Shown: piece after piece, positions 42,934-51,263 of the stretch
How the letters are laid out: each line of letters starts with the position of its first letter
Numbering within the stretch: position 1 is the first letter of the stretch
Position numbers and translations under genes: made by a program
NCBI RefSeq assembly: GCF_937128705.1
Contig: NZ_CAKZMP010000098.1
Span: 1-54,697 of the forward strand
Reading direction: 5' to 3'
From: an uncultured Kiloniella sp.
GTDB lineage: Bacteria > Pseudomonadota > Alphaproteobacteria > Kiloniellales > Kiloniellaceae
DNA length: 54,697 bases
Notes under the pieces: generated by a model
Told to the model about the DNA's origin: nothing
The model's database searches: none
Seen by the model: the letters and a program-made list of their open reading frames with translations, nothing else

Positions 42934-44400
42934 ATGGCAAAGCTTCCTACTCAACAGCTTTACATCAACGGTAAGTACACAAACGCCACATCCGGGGAAA
43001 CATTTGAAACTACTAATCCGGCGACTGGTGACGTTATTTGTGATGTGCAGATTGCATCAACAGCAGATGTTGATAAAGCCGTCAAAGCCGCCCAGGCAGG
43101 TTTCAAGATCTGGTCCAAGATGAGTGGCACAGAAAGAAGTCGTATTCTTTTAAAAGCCGTTGCCTTGCTCCGCGAACGAAATGACGAGCTTGCCATTCTT
43201 GAAGTCATGGACACAGGTAAACCGATGCAGGAAGCAAACTGCGTTGACGTAGAATCAGGTGCTGAGTGCATAGAGTATTTCGCAGGGCTCGCGGCCTCTA
43301 TCAATGGCGAACATATTCAACTCGCAAACGGTAACTTTGCCTATACGCGCAAAGAGCCGCTCGGTGTCTGTGCTGCCATCGGGGCATGGAACTATCCAAT
43401 TCAGATTGCTTGCTGGAAATCTGCCCCTGCCCTCGCATGCGGAAATGCAGTGATCTTTAAAGCATCAGAAGTCACCCCGCTTACCGCACTAAAACTCGCA
43501 GAAATTTATACAGAAGCTGGCCTACCCGATGGTGTTTTCAACGTAGTGTCCGGTTTGGGGCCAGTTGGTCAAATGCTCGCTGAACACGAGGGTATCGAAA
43601 AGATCTCACTGACCGGTTCAGTCCCTACCGGAAAACGGGTAATGGAATCAGCGTCAAAAACGCTCAAACATGTGACACTCGAACTCGGCGGCAAATCACC
43701 TCTCATTGTTTTTGATGATGCAAATCTGGATAACGCTGTATCAGCTGCCATGCTTGCAAACTTTTATACCCAAGGTGAAATCTGTTCCAACGGAACCCGT
43801 GTATATGTTCACAAAGATATCAAAGACACCTTCTTGGAAAAGCTCATTGAGCGTACTTCCAAGATGATTATTGGCGACCCTATGGATCTGGAAACACATG
43901 TCGGATCACTCATCCACAAGGATCACATGGAAAAGGTTCTGAACTATATCGAAATTGGTAAAAACGAAGGGGCAACCCTTGCTTATGGCGGAAACCAAGT
44001 CACCGTTGAAGGCTTCGAAAAAGGCTGTTTTATTGAGCCAGCAATCTTCACAGATGTAAAAGCCGACATGCGCATTGCACGCGAAGAAATCTTTGGCGCT
44101 GTTATGTCTGTTATTACCTTCGATAGTGAAGATGAAGTCGTAGAAGCCGCCAATGATACACAGTTTGGTCTGGCTGCGGGTGTCTTTACACAGGACATCA
44201 ATCGTGCCCATCGCGTGATAGAAAACCTCGAAGCCGGAACTTGCTGGATCAACAATTATAACATTACGCCAATCGAAATGCCTTTTGGTGGATACAAACA
44301 ATCTGGTATTGGTCGTGAAAACGGCACCGCGGCAATCAATCACTTCACCCAACTAAAATCAGTTTATGTTGAGATGGGTGATGTGGATTGTCCTTACTAG
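42934..44400 (+). CDS. betB: betaine-aldehyde dehydrogenase
   Basis: BetB oxidises betaine aldehyde to glycine betaine with NAD(P). The 488-residue protein has ALDH residues Asn153 (AWNYP), Glu250 (LELGGKSP) and Cys284 (GEICSNGTR), the nucleotide-binding [11 protein letters not shown] motif and the BetB end [17 protein letters not shown]. It follows betI; no choline dehydrogenase gene (betA) follows, which is unusual as betIBA is the common order. A HIT protein gene begins 18 bases after the stop. Confidence 0.95.
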   Translation: MAKLPTQQLYINGKYTNATSGETFETTNPATGDVICDVQIASTADVDKAVKAAQAGFKIWSKMSGTERSRILLKAVALLRERNDELAILEVMDTGKPMQEANCVDVESGAECIEYFAGLAASINGEHIQLANGNFAYTRKEPLGVCAAIGAWNYPIQIACWKSAPALACGNAVIFKASEVTPLTALKLAEIYTEAGLPDGVFNVVSGLGPVGQMLAEHEGIEKISLTGSVPTGKRVMESASKTLKHVTLELGGKSPLIVFDDANLDNAVSAAMLANFYTQGEICSNGTRVYVHKDIKDTFLEKLIERTSKMIIGDPMDLETHVGSLIHKDHMEKVLNYIEIGKNEGATLAYGGNQVTVEGFEKGCFIEPAIFTDVKADMRIAREEIFGAVMSVITFDSEDEVVEAANDTQFGLAAGVFTQDINRAHRVIENLEAGTCWINNYNITPIEMPFGGYKQSGIGRENGTAAINHFTQLKSVYVEMGDVDCPY

Positions 44401-44418
44401 GATAAGGACTAAATCATC

Positions 44419-44844
44419 ATGGAATTTGCACTTCACGAACGTCTTGAAGCAGATACGGTAACCATAACAGAACTCTCGCATTGTCGGGTTCTGCTTATGA
44501 ACGACAGCCAATATCCCTGGTTGATTCTGGTACCGCGTTACAACGACCTTCGTGATTTGCATGACCTGCCAAAAGGTCTCTTTTCGGCCGTAATGGAAGA
44601 AATCAGGTATATATCAGAAATACTCACAGAAGAATGTACAGCCTTTAAAATCAATGTCGCTGCACTGGGAAATATGGTTCCACAGCTTCACATCCATGTC
44701 ATTGCACGCTTTGAAAATGACGCAGCCTGGCCAGGTCCGGTCTGGGGTGTAACAGAACCACAGCCCTATAGCCCAGATGATCTAGAAGCAATAAAAGTTA
44801 AACTTGAAACCGCAATCGAAAGTGGGCGCAAATTACCTGAGTAA
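44419..44844 (+). CDS. HIT-family hydrolase
   Basis: The 141-residue protein has a histidine-triad motif of the form QLHIHVIAR (about 92-100) and the ILVPRYNDLRDLHDLP and AALGNMVPQLH segments of HIT nucleotide hydrolases/transferases. HIT proteins cleave nucleotide alpha-phosphate linkages, for example AMP-amines or dinucleoside polyphosphates. It is probably co-transcribed with betI-betB. A link to choline or betaine metabolism is not established. Confidence 0.88.
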   Translation: MEFALHERLEADTVTITELSHCRVLLMNDSQYPWLILVPRYNDLRDLHDLPKGLFSAVMEEIRYISEILTEECTAFKINVAALGNMVPQLHIHVIARFENDAAWPGPVWGVTEPQPYSPDDLEAIKVKLETAIESGRKLPE

Positions 44845-45009
44845 AACTTCCTCCCTGAGCCATGCTCAAGTTGTTTTCCTCAGGCCTCCTGCCTTACCAT
44901 ACCCACCAATCGATTGCGGTTTCCTTTTTCGATCAATAATCTGTCTGTGAAGAGTTCCCATCCCATACAGATTACTTGACGAAGCCATCAGCTAACAAAT
45001 AAAACACAC

Positions 45010-46146
45010 TTATTTCTTAGCCAAACAAGACACCAAATTGTCACCCAGGCTCGTCATTAGGGCTTTATAGGCTTGAGGACCCTTCGCAAGGTTTGATCCC
45101 AAAGGATCTAACTCACCGATATTCGTATCAAGATTTTCCGCTAAGACATCAACCACAGCTGGTTTGAACTGTGGCTCCTTAAATATACAAGCTGCCTTTC
45201 TTTCCCGAATAACCTCACGTAACTCTGTAATCCGCTTGGCACCTGGCTTTCTTTCAGCATCAATGGTTACTGACCCAACCGCAGAAAGGGAAAATTCTTT
45301 TTCAAAATACTGATAGGCATCATGGAAAACCAGATAAGGCTTGTCCTGTACAACAGATAGCTGAACATCCAAATCCTGTTTTAACACCCCGAGATCAGCG
45401 GTAACCTTTTTTACATTGGCTTGATAGATGGCCGCATGATCAGGATCAATTTTGGCGAGCTCATCACCAACTCTCTCTACAATTGCCTTAGCATTGTTGA
45501 TAGAAAGCCAAATGTGCGGATTAAATTGTCCGTGATCATGATCGTGATCTTCTTCATGGGCATGCTCGCCATGGTCTTCTTCGTCGTGATGTTCATTGGC
45601 ATGCTCTTTATCATGGGCATGGTCATCATGATCTTTTGCATGATCGTGATCGTGCTCTTTATCATGATCATGTTCCGCTTCATGCTCATCATGCTCATCA
45701 TGCTCATCATGCTCATCATGCTCATCATCGCCATGGTGATGGTCATGTTCCCACTGTCCAGAGCTACGATTTTCAAGAAGAGTGATACCTTTAATGTCCA
45801 TCAACTCCAGGACTGTTTTTTTCCCTTCTTGCTGGGAAAGAGGCTTCTTCAGAAATGTTTCGAGACCTTCTCCAACCCAAACAACCATGTCAGCATCATT
45901 CAACATACGAACTTGGGAAGGACGCATACTATAGCCATGTGGAGAAGCACTCTTATCCATAATAAGTTCAGGCTCACCAACCCCTTCCATTATTGACTGC
46001 ACAAGGGAATGAACTGGCAGGATCGATACAGCAACTTTAGGTGCCTCGCCCGCAGCAGCATTCATACTAAGTCCAGAAATGATAGAACTGGCCAGTAAAG
46101 AAACACGGAGAGGATTTCGTAACCCTGATTTTCTAGAGAACATCAT
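45010..46146 (-). CDS. znuA: zinc ABC transporter periplasmic binding protein
   Basis: The 378-residue protein has an N-terminal signal peptide (about 1-32, ending AAAGEA) and zinc ligands His70 (ASPHGYS) and His211 (NPHIWLS), with a third His in the VFHDAYQYFEKEF segment. A long acidic histidine loop (134-206) of alternating His, Asp and Glu marks it as ZnuA for zinc rather than manganese. The loop is far longer than in Escherichia coli ZnuA. It is divergent from zur-znuC-znuB, with a Zur box between. Confidence 0.95.
   Translation of the reverse strand: MMFSRKSGLRNPLRVSLLASSIISGLSMNAAAGEAPKVAVSILPVHSLVQSIMEGVGEPELIMDKSASPHGYSMRPSQVRMLNDADMVVWVGEGLETFLKKPLSQQEGKKTVLELMDIKGITLLENRSSGQWEHDHHHGDDEHDEHDEHDEHDEHEAEHDHDKEHDHDHAKDHDDHAHDKEHANEHHDEEDHGEHAHEEDHDHDHGQFNPHIWLSINNAKAIVERVGDELAKIDPDHAAIYQANVKKVTADLGVLKQDLDVQLSVVQDKPYLVFHDAYQYFEKEFSLSAVGSVTIDAERKPGAKRITELREVIRERKAACIFKEPQFKPAVVDVLAENLDTNIGELDPLGSNLAKGPQAYKALMTSLGDNLVSCLAKK
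45682..45726. repeat. 9-bp tandem repeat in znuA
   Basis: Five identical copies of ATGCTCATC in tandem encode a repeated Asp-Glu-His unit within the metal-binding loop of ZnuA. The period is a multiple of three, so slippage would change loop length without breaking the frame. Confidence 0.92.
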
Positions 46147-46215
46147 AGTGAACCTTATAATTACACCTAAATCGGTGATGAAAAGTAAGATAATGGAGTA
46201 AATTTAAATAATGAT

Positions 46216-46227
46216 ATGTTATAACAT
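46216..46227. promoter_or_regulatory. Zur operator
   Basis: ATGTTATAACAT is a perfect 12-bp palindrome within GATATGTTATAACATTTACA, resembling the alphaproteobacterial Zur box. It lies between znuA (start 46146) and zur (start 46262), so it can repress both directions when zinc is ample. Confidence 0.8.
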
Positions 46228-46261
46228 TTACAGCAATGTCAAGACAGGATATCTATAGGGC

Positions 46262-46759
46262 ATGAAAAACTTTGATACTGTTTCTCTCTCTTTTAGTGGC
46301 GGATCTCACGATCATAAACACTGCGTAAAGACAGCTTTAAACGACGCGGAAGCGCTATGCTCGGCTCGCGGTGCCCGCTTGACTGATGCTCGTAAACGCG
46401 TGTTGGAATTGGTGTGGGAAAGCCACCACCCCGTTGGTGCTTACGATGTACTTTCCAAACTTTCTCAGGAAAGCGGGAAAACAGCCCCACCGACAGTTTA
46501 TAGAGCTTTAGATTTTCTTTTGGAACAAGGCCTTATACATAGAATTGAATCTTTAAACGCCTATGTCGGCTGTTCTCATCCATCAGAAGAACATTCTGGT
46601 GTTTTCCTTATTTGCAATAACTGTGGGTGCGCAGCTGAAGTTCACGATTCAACAATTGATCAAGCAATTTTAAAGAAGACAGATAGTCTTGGCTTTAAAA
46701 CCGATCAGCGAATGCTGGAAGTTCGGGGAACTTGCCCGGATTGTCATTCAACACAGTAA
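46262..46759 (+). CDS. zur: zinc uptake regulator (Fur family)
   Basis: The 165-residue Fur-family repressor has a winged helix (about 38-100: RGARLTDARKRVLELVWESHHPVGAYDVLSKL; PPTVYRALDFLLEQGLIHRIES) and a dimerisation domain with structural zinc cysteines CNNCG (about 121-125) and CPDCHS near the C-terminus. The His-rich N-terminus (GGSHDHKHC) is unusual and may add metal affinity. Context between znuA and znuCB identifies it as Zur. AGGAT lies about 11 bases before the ATG. Confidence 0.93.
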   Translation: MKNFDTVSLSFSGGSHDHKHCVKTALNDAEALCSARGARLTDARKRVLELVWESHHPVGAYDVLSKLSQESGKTAPPTVYRALDFLLEQGLIHRIESLNAYVGCSHPSEEHSGVFLICNNCGCAAEVHDSTIDQAILKKTDSLGFKTDQRMLEVRGTCPDCHSTQ

Positions 46760-46797
46760 GACAAAGAGCCCTTGGCTAAGAGTTAGCGACACATACC

Positions 46798-47637
46798 ATG
46801 GAAGATATCCTTAGCGATAAAACCCCTAATTTCAGTGACCCGAGTTGTGGTTGCGGACATGACCATAACGCACCCGAGCCAAGTGGAGAGCCTCTCATCC
46901 AAGCCGAGAACCTGACAATTAATTTTGGTGGGAAAACAGCTATTCACGACGTCAGCTTAACAGTTCACAAGAATGAAATTGTTACTCTGATCGGGCCAAA
47001 CGGTGCTGGAAAATCAACACTCCTTCGCGCACTACTACAGGCTATAAAACCAACAAAGGGTGAAATTTGGCGTAAACACGGCCTCGTCATTGGCTACGTC
47101 CCCCAAAAGCTAAATATCGACCCAATTATGCCCATGACTGTCGAACGCTTTTTATCCATACCGGACAAGCGTCCACTTTCAGAACGAGAAACAGCCCTCA
47201 AAGATGTTGGTGCTCATCACACTCTAAAGCAAGCCGTGCAAAGCTTGTCAGGTGGTGAATTCCAACGTGTTCTTCTCGCCCGCGCTATTCTCAGAAAACC
47301 CGATCTTCTGGTTTTGGATGAGCCAGTTCAAGGGGTCGATTTTCAAGGCCAGACTGAACTCTACAAACTGATTTCCCGCCTTAAAGAACAATCAGGCTTT
47401 GGCATATTGATGGTCTCTCATGACCTGCACATCGTCATGGCCGAAACAGATCGAGTTGTTTGCATTAACGGCCACGTCTGTTGCTCTGGTGCTCCGACAC
47501 AAGTCAGCGACAGCCCAGAATATCTCGCGCTATTTGGTGGACAAACAAAACCCGGACTTGCCGTCTACCACCACCTTCATGATCACTCTCATGATTCTAG
47601 CCATGACCACCCCCATACGACGTCGGACCAAGCATGA
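46798..47637 (+). CDS. znuC: zinc ABC transporter ATP-binding protein
   Basis: The 279-residue ATPase has Walker A GPNGAGKSTLL, the signature SLSGGEFQRVLLARA, Walker B LLVLDEPVQGVD and the H-loop SHDLH. It has histidine-rich extensions at both ends: DPSCGCGHDHN near residue 20 and a tail of about 22 residues with HHLHDHSHDSSHDHPH. These are not needed for ATPase function and may bind zinc on the cytosolic side. It lies 38 bases after zur, and its stop overlaps the znuB start. Confidence 0.95.
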   Translation: MEDILSDKTPNFSDPSCGCGHDHNAPEPSGEPLIQAENLTINFGGKTAIHDVSLTVHKNEIVTLIGPNGAGKSTLLRALLQAIKPTKGEIWRKHGLVIGYVPQKLNIDPIMPMTVERFLSIPDKRPLSERETALKDVGAHHTLKQAVQSLSGGEFQRVLLARAILRKPDLLVLDEPVQGVDFQGQTELYKLISRLKEQSGFGILMVSHDLHIVMAETDRVVCINGHVCCSGAPTQVSDSPEYLALFGGQTKPGLAVYHHLHDHSHDSSHDHPHTTSDQA

Positions 47638-48449
47638 TATTTGAAGATTTCTTTCTGCGCGCACTTGTTGCTGGAATTGGTGTTGCCTTAATTTCCGGCC
47701 CCTTGGGCTGCTTTGTCGTCTGGCGTAGAATGGCCTATTTCGGTGATACGCTTGCGCACTCTGCACTACTCGGTGTCGCTCTTGGATTACTGCTGGGTTT
47801 TAATCTAACTGTTGGCATTATTGGAACTGCCATCATGATCGCTTTAACAGTTACGCTATTCCAACATCAAAAAAGAATCGCAAGCGATACATTACTGGGG
47901 ATCATGGCCCATTCAAGCCTTGCGATCAGCCTTGTTGTCCTTGGACTATTACAAGGCTATAGGGTTGATTTGCTTTCCTATCTTTTCGGGGATGTTCTTG
48001 CTGTAAATTATGAAGATATTTACTGGATTTATGGTGGAGGTGCTGTTGCCCTGTCTCTCCTTGCCTATATCTGGAAAGACCTCCTTGCCCTCACCCTCCA
48101 TGAAGAGCTCGCACGGGCAGAAGGCATAAATGTCATGCTTATTCAGACCCTTTTTATGATAACAGTCGCTATCGTTATAGCCATTGCAATGAAGGTGGTT
48201 GGCGTTCTTCTCATCACTTCTTTGCTCATTATTCCCGCAGCTGCTGCAAGAAGGTTTGCCAAAACACCAGAACAAATGGCCGTTATTGCATCCTTGATAG
48301 GTAGCCTTTCAATTATCATTGGTCTCTTCGGTTCTTTGGAATGGGATACACCATCAGGTCCATCCATTGTTGTCGCCGAAGTTATACTTTTTCTAAGTGG
48401 ATTAATTTTTGGTGGCTTGCTAATGAGTAAAAGCCGCCGTCTTTCTTAA
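47634..48449 (+). CDS. znuB: zinc ABC transporter permease
   Basis: The 271-residue permease has about eight hydrophobic membrane segments typical of ABC-3 family transporters, with the conserved ERSxL-like motif region GPLGCFVVWRRMAYFGDTLAHSALLGVALG near the N-terminus and KVVGVLLITSLLIIPAAAARRFAKTPEQM in the later part. Its ATG overlaps the znuC stop (ATGA at 47634-47637), indicating translational coupling. It completes the zinc importer with ZnuA and ZnuC. Confidence 0.95.
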   Translation: MIFEDFFLRALVAGIGVALISGPLGCFVVWRRMAYFGDTLAHSALLGVALGLLLGFNLTVGIIGTAIMIALTVTLFQHQKRIASDTLLGIMAHSSLAISLVVLGLLQGYRVDLLSYLFGDVLAVNYEDIYWIYGGGAVALSLLAYIWKDLLALTLHEELARAEGINVMLIQTLFMITVAIVIAIAMKVVGVLLITSLLIIPAAAARRFAKTPEQMAVIASLIGSLSIIIGLFGSLEWDTPSGPSIVVAEVILFLSGLIFGGLLMSKSRRLS

Positions 48450-48491
48450 TCGATAAGTTTTGCTAAAAACATCTCATGAGCAGCCCTTTTA

Positions 48492-49388
48492 TTAATTACA
48501 GTGCTCTTTAACTTCATTCAGCAACCAATCTCTAAATTTTTTGATCTTTGGCATATTTCTACGAGCTTTAGGATACACAAGCCAATACCCTCGCCCTTCA
48601 TCATGACAAACATCATCAAACGGTTGAATTAAACTGCCTCTTTTTAGAGAATCTCGGTAAAAATCTGGCGTTAAAATGGCGACCCCTTGCCCTGCCTCCG
48701 CCGCCCTTGCTTCTAACATCTGAATCCCCATTCGACTTCGCTTATTACCGCGAAGCCCTTCTGATTGTACCCCCATAGAATCAAACCAGAGTTTCCACCA
48801 CGGATCAGAGGCATCAACTAATGGCAACTTCAAGAGATCTGAAGGCTTTTTAATACCACCAACTGATTGAGCTAAATCAGGACTTAACATCGGAGAAAAC
48901 TTAGCTGGTATCAGTAAGTGAGTCTCGGCTCCTTGCCATTGCCCATCACCAGATCGAATGCCCAAATCAAAATCTTCACGCGAAAAATCTACGACGGACA
49001 TAGAGGTATCCAGGCGAACGGCGAGATCGTCATGTAAAATTTGAAAATTACCTAATCTTTCAGCCAGAAAATTAGTCGCGAAAGTCGTAACGGTTGTTAT
49101 AGACAAAAGGTTATGGCTTGCATCTTCAGCCATAACAAATGCGGCACGCAACAGTTCAAATGCCTCTGTTACAACTGGCGCAATACGTTCACCCGTCTCA
49201 GTCAGACTCACCTGCCGAGGCTTACGTAAAAAAAGTGGTGTACCCACTCTCTCTTCAAGGATCTTCATTTGATAACTAACTGCGGCTTGGGTCATCCCCA
49301 GTTCTTTTGATGCACGCGTAAAGCTACCATGACGCGCCGCAGCTTCAAATACACGAAGAGACGAAAGGGGCGGTAATTTTGAAGGCAT
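48492..49388 (-). CDS. LysR-family regulator (GcvA-like)
   Basis: The 298-residue protein has the LysR winged helix at the N-terminus (LPPLSSLRVFEAAARHGSFTRASKELGMTQAAVSYQMKILEERVGTPLFLRKPRQVSLTETG in order over residues 5-65) and a substrate-binding domain of the GcvA/AmpR group (LAERLGNFQILHDDLAVRLDTS; DFDLGIRSGDGQW). GcvA controls glycine cleavage in enterics, but this clade is large and the target is not clear. It is divergent from a small DUF1127 gene at 49497 across a 108-base gap. It converges on znuB. Confidence 0.87.
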   Translation of the reverse strand: MPSKLPPLSSLRVFEAAARHGSFTRASKELGMTQAAVSYQMKILEERVGTPLFLRKPRQVSLTETGERIAPVVTEAFELLRAAFVMAEDASHNLLSITTVTTFATNFLAERLGNFQILHDDLAVRLDTSMSVVDFSREDFDLGIRSGDGQWQGAETHLLIPAKFSPMLSPDLAQSVGGIKKPSDLLKLPLVDASDPWWKLWFDSMGVQSEGLRGNKRSRMGIQMLEARAAEAGQGVAILTPDFYRDSLKRGSLIQPFDDVCHDEGRGYWLVYPKARRNMPKIKKFRDWLLNEVKEHCN

Positions 49389-49496
49389 AATACATAAAAT
49401 CTCCTTATGTATAGTAATCAGAATTTAGTTGGATATTCAAATCACTATTACGCACATTGCAAACAAGAGATAAAGAAATCATCAGGAGAAAAGAAA

Positions 49497-49727
49497 ATGG
49501 CTATCGTAAATAATCCATGTAATTCGCATTATGTCGCAACATCAATCAAAAGTAGGAATAGCTTATGGACAGTCCGTAACCTATTTAAAAAATTATTTAA
49601 ATTAAATAAAAGGAAGAAAATTACATCTCTTAAAAATATGCATAACCTTCCAACTCATATAAAAGAGGACATTGGCTTTTGGAATATAAGACCTGCTGAA
49701 CGCCATCCTTTACCGACCGACCACTAA
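49497..49727 (+). CDS. DUF1127-like small protein
   Basis: ATG 49497 has AGGAG seven bases upstream, so I prefer it to the longer frame from 49407. The protein of 76 residues is basic and ends with a DUF1127-like segment KKITSLKNMHNLPTHIKEDIGFW (compare the family core in which a leucine/aspartate helix ends in DIG). DUF1127 proteins are small, often stress- or phosphate-linked and RNA-associated in some alphaproteobacteria. A DUF1127 gene divergent from a GcvA-like LysR gene is a common arrangement, so the LysR protein may regulate it. Confidence 0.72.
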   Translation: MAIVNNPCNSHYVATSIKSRNSLWTVRNLFKKLFKLNKRKKITSLKNMHNLPTHIKEDIGFWNIRPAERHPLPTDH

Positions 49728-49735
49728 TAATAAAC

Positions 49736-51139
49736 CTAGATTGAGCACAGTGAGCCCGACAACACATTGCACTCAACCACCTTATCAATTGCATGGCTAA
49801 GGAGTGATCGACTTTCAGGGGCAGTCAAACAGATACGGATATGATTAGTCGGCTGAGGGACGGTCGAAAATAAATCCCCAGAAACCACATCAATACCAGC
49901 GTCATGAAGCCTGTCAACAACGTCACTCACCTTACCTGAAACCGCGAGCCAAAGATGGGGACATGGTGTTTTCTCCCAATTCACAGATCCCATTTTTTTA
50001 AATCGCGATTTCGCGAGGCTCCACCGAGCCTCGACTTCGTGTCTTTGCCAGTCAGCCCTGGCAAAGGCACGTCCCTCTAATATCCACATGTTTGCTAATT
50101 CAATCATAAAGGGGCTCATAGCCCAGTTTGTAGCATGAACTTCTGCATCAATTGACTTAATCAGACGCTGACACCCACTGACAAACCCATATCGTAGACC
50201 CGGGGCCACCGACTTGGATAGGCTTGAAATCAAAACAGCATGATCTGGCATAAGGACAGACAGAGGCTTATTGCCACTTAAAGGCCCGTACACATCATCC
50301 TCAATAACAACGATGTTATGACGCTTGATAATTCCAACAATATCAGAGCGCCTTTGCTCTGAAGTCGTAAAGCCTGTGGGATTGTTCAAGTTAGGGTTAA
50401 GGACAAGGATTTTTCCGCCACTTGCAGTTAAGGCCTTTTCCAAGCTCTCTGGCTCTATACCCTCCTCATCACAGTCAATCCCAACCAACTTCAGTCTTAA
50501 CTGTCGGGCAACAGCCTTCATCCCGGGAAAGGTATATTTTTCAACAAGTACTTTATCCCCAGGTTCACATAGAGCGAGCAGAGATGCCAAAAGTGCCTGC
50601 TGCCCCCCGGCACAAGGAACAATATCGCTCGGCTTCACTTCATAACCGCGCCAAGATAACCATTGGCTCGCCGCAAATCTGGTCCGCATCAGTAAATCAG
50701 ATGAATGGTACGAAAAAGCCTCTCTTCCGGCACCTCTCTCAACTGCCTCAAACAGTAGCTTTTGCGCGTCCTGATCATCCGGATGTATGGCAGGAATGTT
50801 GGTAGATAAATCAAAATTCCTGTTCCCGAATGAATTTTTCCCATAATCCTTAAGGGCAAAAAGCTCTGCTTCTCGGCTTGTTGCAAGAACATAGGTTCCC
50901 CGCCCAACTTCCCCACCAATCAAATGTCGTCTTGTCGCTTCCTTATAGGCCTGACTAACCGTACTGACATTTAACTTCAACTCCCAAGCAAGATCACGAT
51001 GGGTCGGCAAACGTTCTCCAGGCAATAGTTCACCTTGCTGGATCGCCGTTGAGATAGCCTCAACAATTGCCAAATATTTAGTTTTGATTTTCGGATTTAA
51101 TTCAGGTTTCCACATACCATCTACTTTATTGTGTGCCAT
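49736..51139 (-). CDS. MocR-family transcriptional regulator (GntR HTH plus aminotransferase-like domain)
   Basis: The 467-residue protein has a GntR winged helix (about 18-85: AISTAIQQGELLPGERLPTHRDLAWELKLN, VSTVSQAYKEATRRHLIGGEVGRGTYV) and a fold-type I PLP domain with NPNLNNPTGF, VIEDDVYGPL and the PLP lysine in ISSLSKSVAPGLRYGF. It is divergent from a serine/threonine dehydratase gene, its likely target. A direct repeat pair overlaps its own start codon (51136-51165), which fits autorepression. It ends eight bases from the DUF1127 stop. Confidence 0.9.
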   Translation of the reverse strand: MAHNKVDGMWKPELNPKIKTKYLAIVEAISTAIQQGELLPGERLPTHRDLAWELKLNVSTVSQAYKEATRRHLIGGEVGRGTYVLATSREAELFALKDYGKNSFGNRNFDLSTNIPAIHPDDQDAQKLLFEAVERGAGREAFSYHSSDLLMRTRFAASQWLSWRGYEVKPSDIVPCAGGQQALLASLLALCEPGDKVLVEKYTFPGMKAVARQLRLKLVGIDCDEEGIEPESLEKALTASGGKILVLNPNLNNPTGFTTSEQRRSDIVGIIKRHNIVVIEDDVYGPLSGNKPLSVLMPDHAVLISSLSKSVAPGLRYGFVSGCQRLIKSIDAEVHATNWAMSPFMIELANMWILEGRAFARADWQRHEVEARWSLAKSRFKKMGSVNWEKTPCPHLWLAVSGKVSDVVDRLHDAGIDVVSGDLFSTVPQPTNHIRICLTAPESRSLLSHAIDKVVECNVLSGSLCSI

Positions 51140-51165
51140 ACAATATTAATATTGAACCATACAAT
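51136..51165. promoter_or_regulatory. direct-repeat operator candidate between mocR and dehydratase genes
   Basis: Two copies of CCATACAAT (51136-51144, 51157-51165) stand 21 bases apart, with the palindrome AATATTAATATT (51142-51153) between. Directly repeated half-sites two turns apart are typical for MocR/GabR dimers. The first copy covers the MocR start codon. Confidence 0.5.
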
Positions 51166-51263
51166 CAAGCTGCTACTCTTAAAAAAATACAGCGAGGAAT
51201 AGTCAATTCTCATCATCAGCAAAATAACCCCACTGCTGACAAAGCATTCAGAAAGAGACGACC

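Noticed and set aside
45421-45996. Long hydrophobic plus-strand frame opposite znuA
   Set aside because: It is the antisense of the His/Asp/Glu repeat, which reads as Met/Ile/Val in this frame. ZnuA is clearly the real gene.
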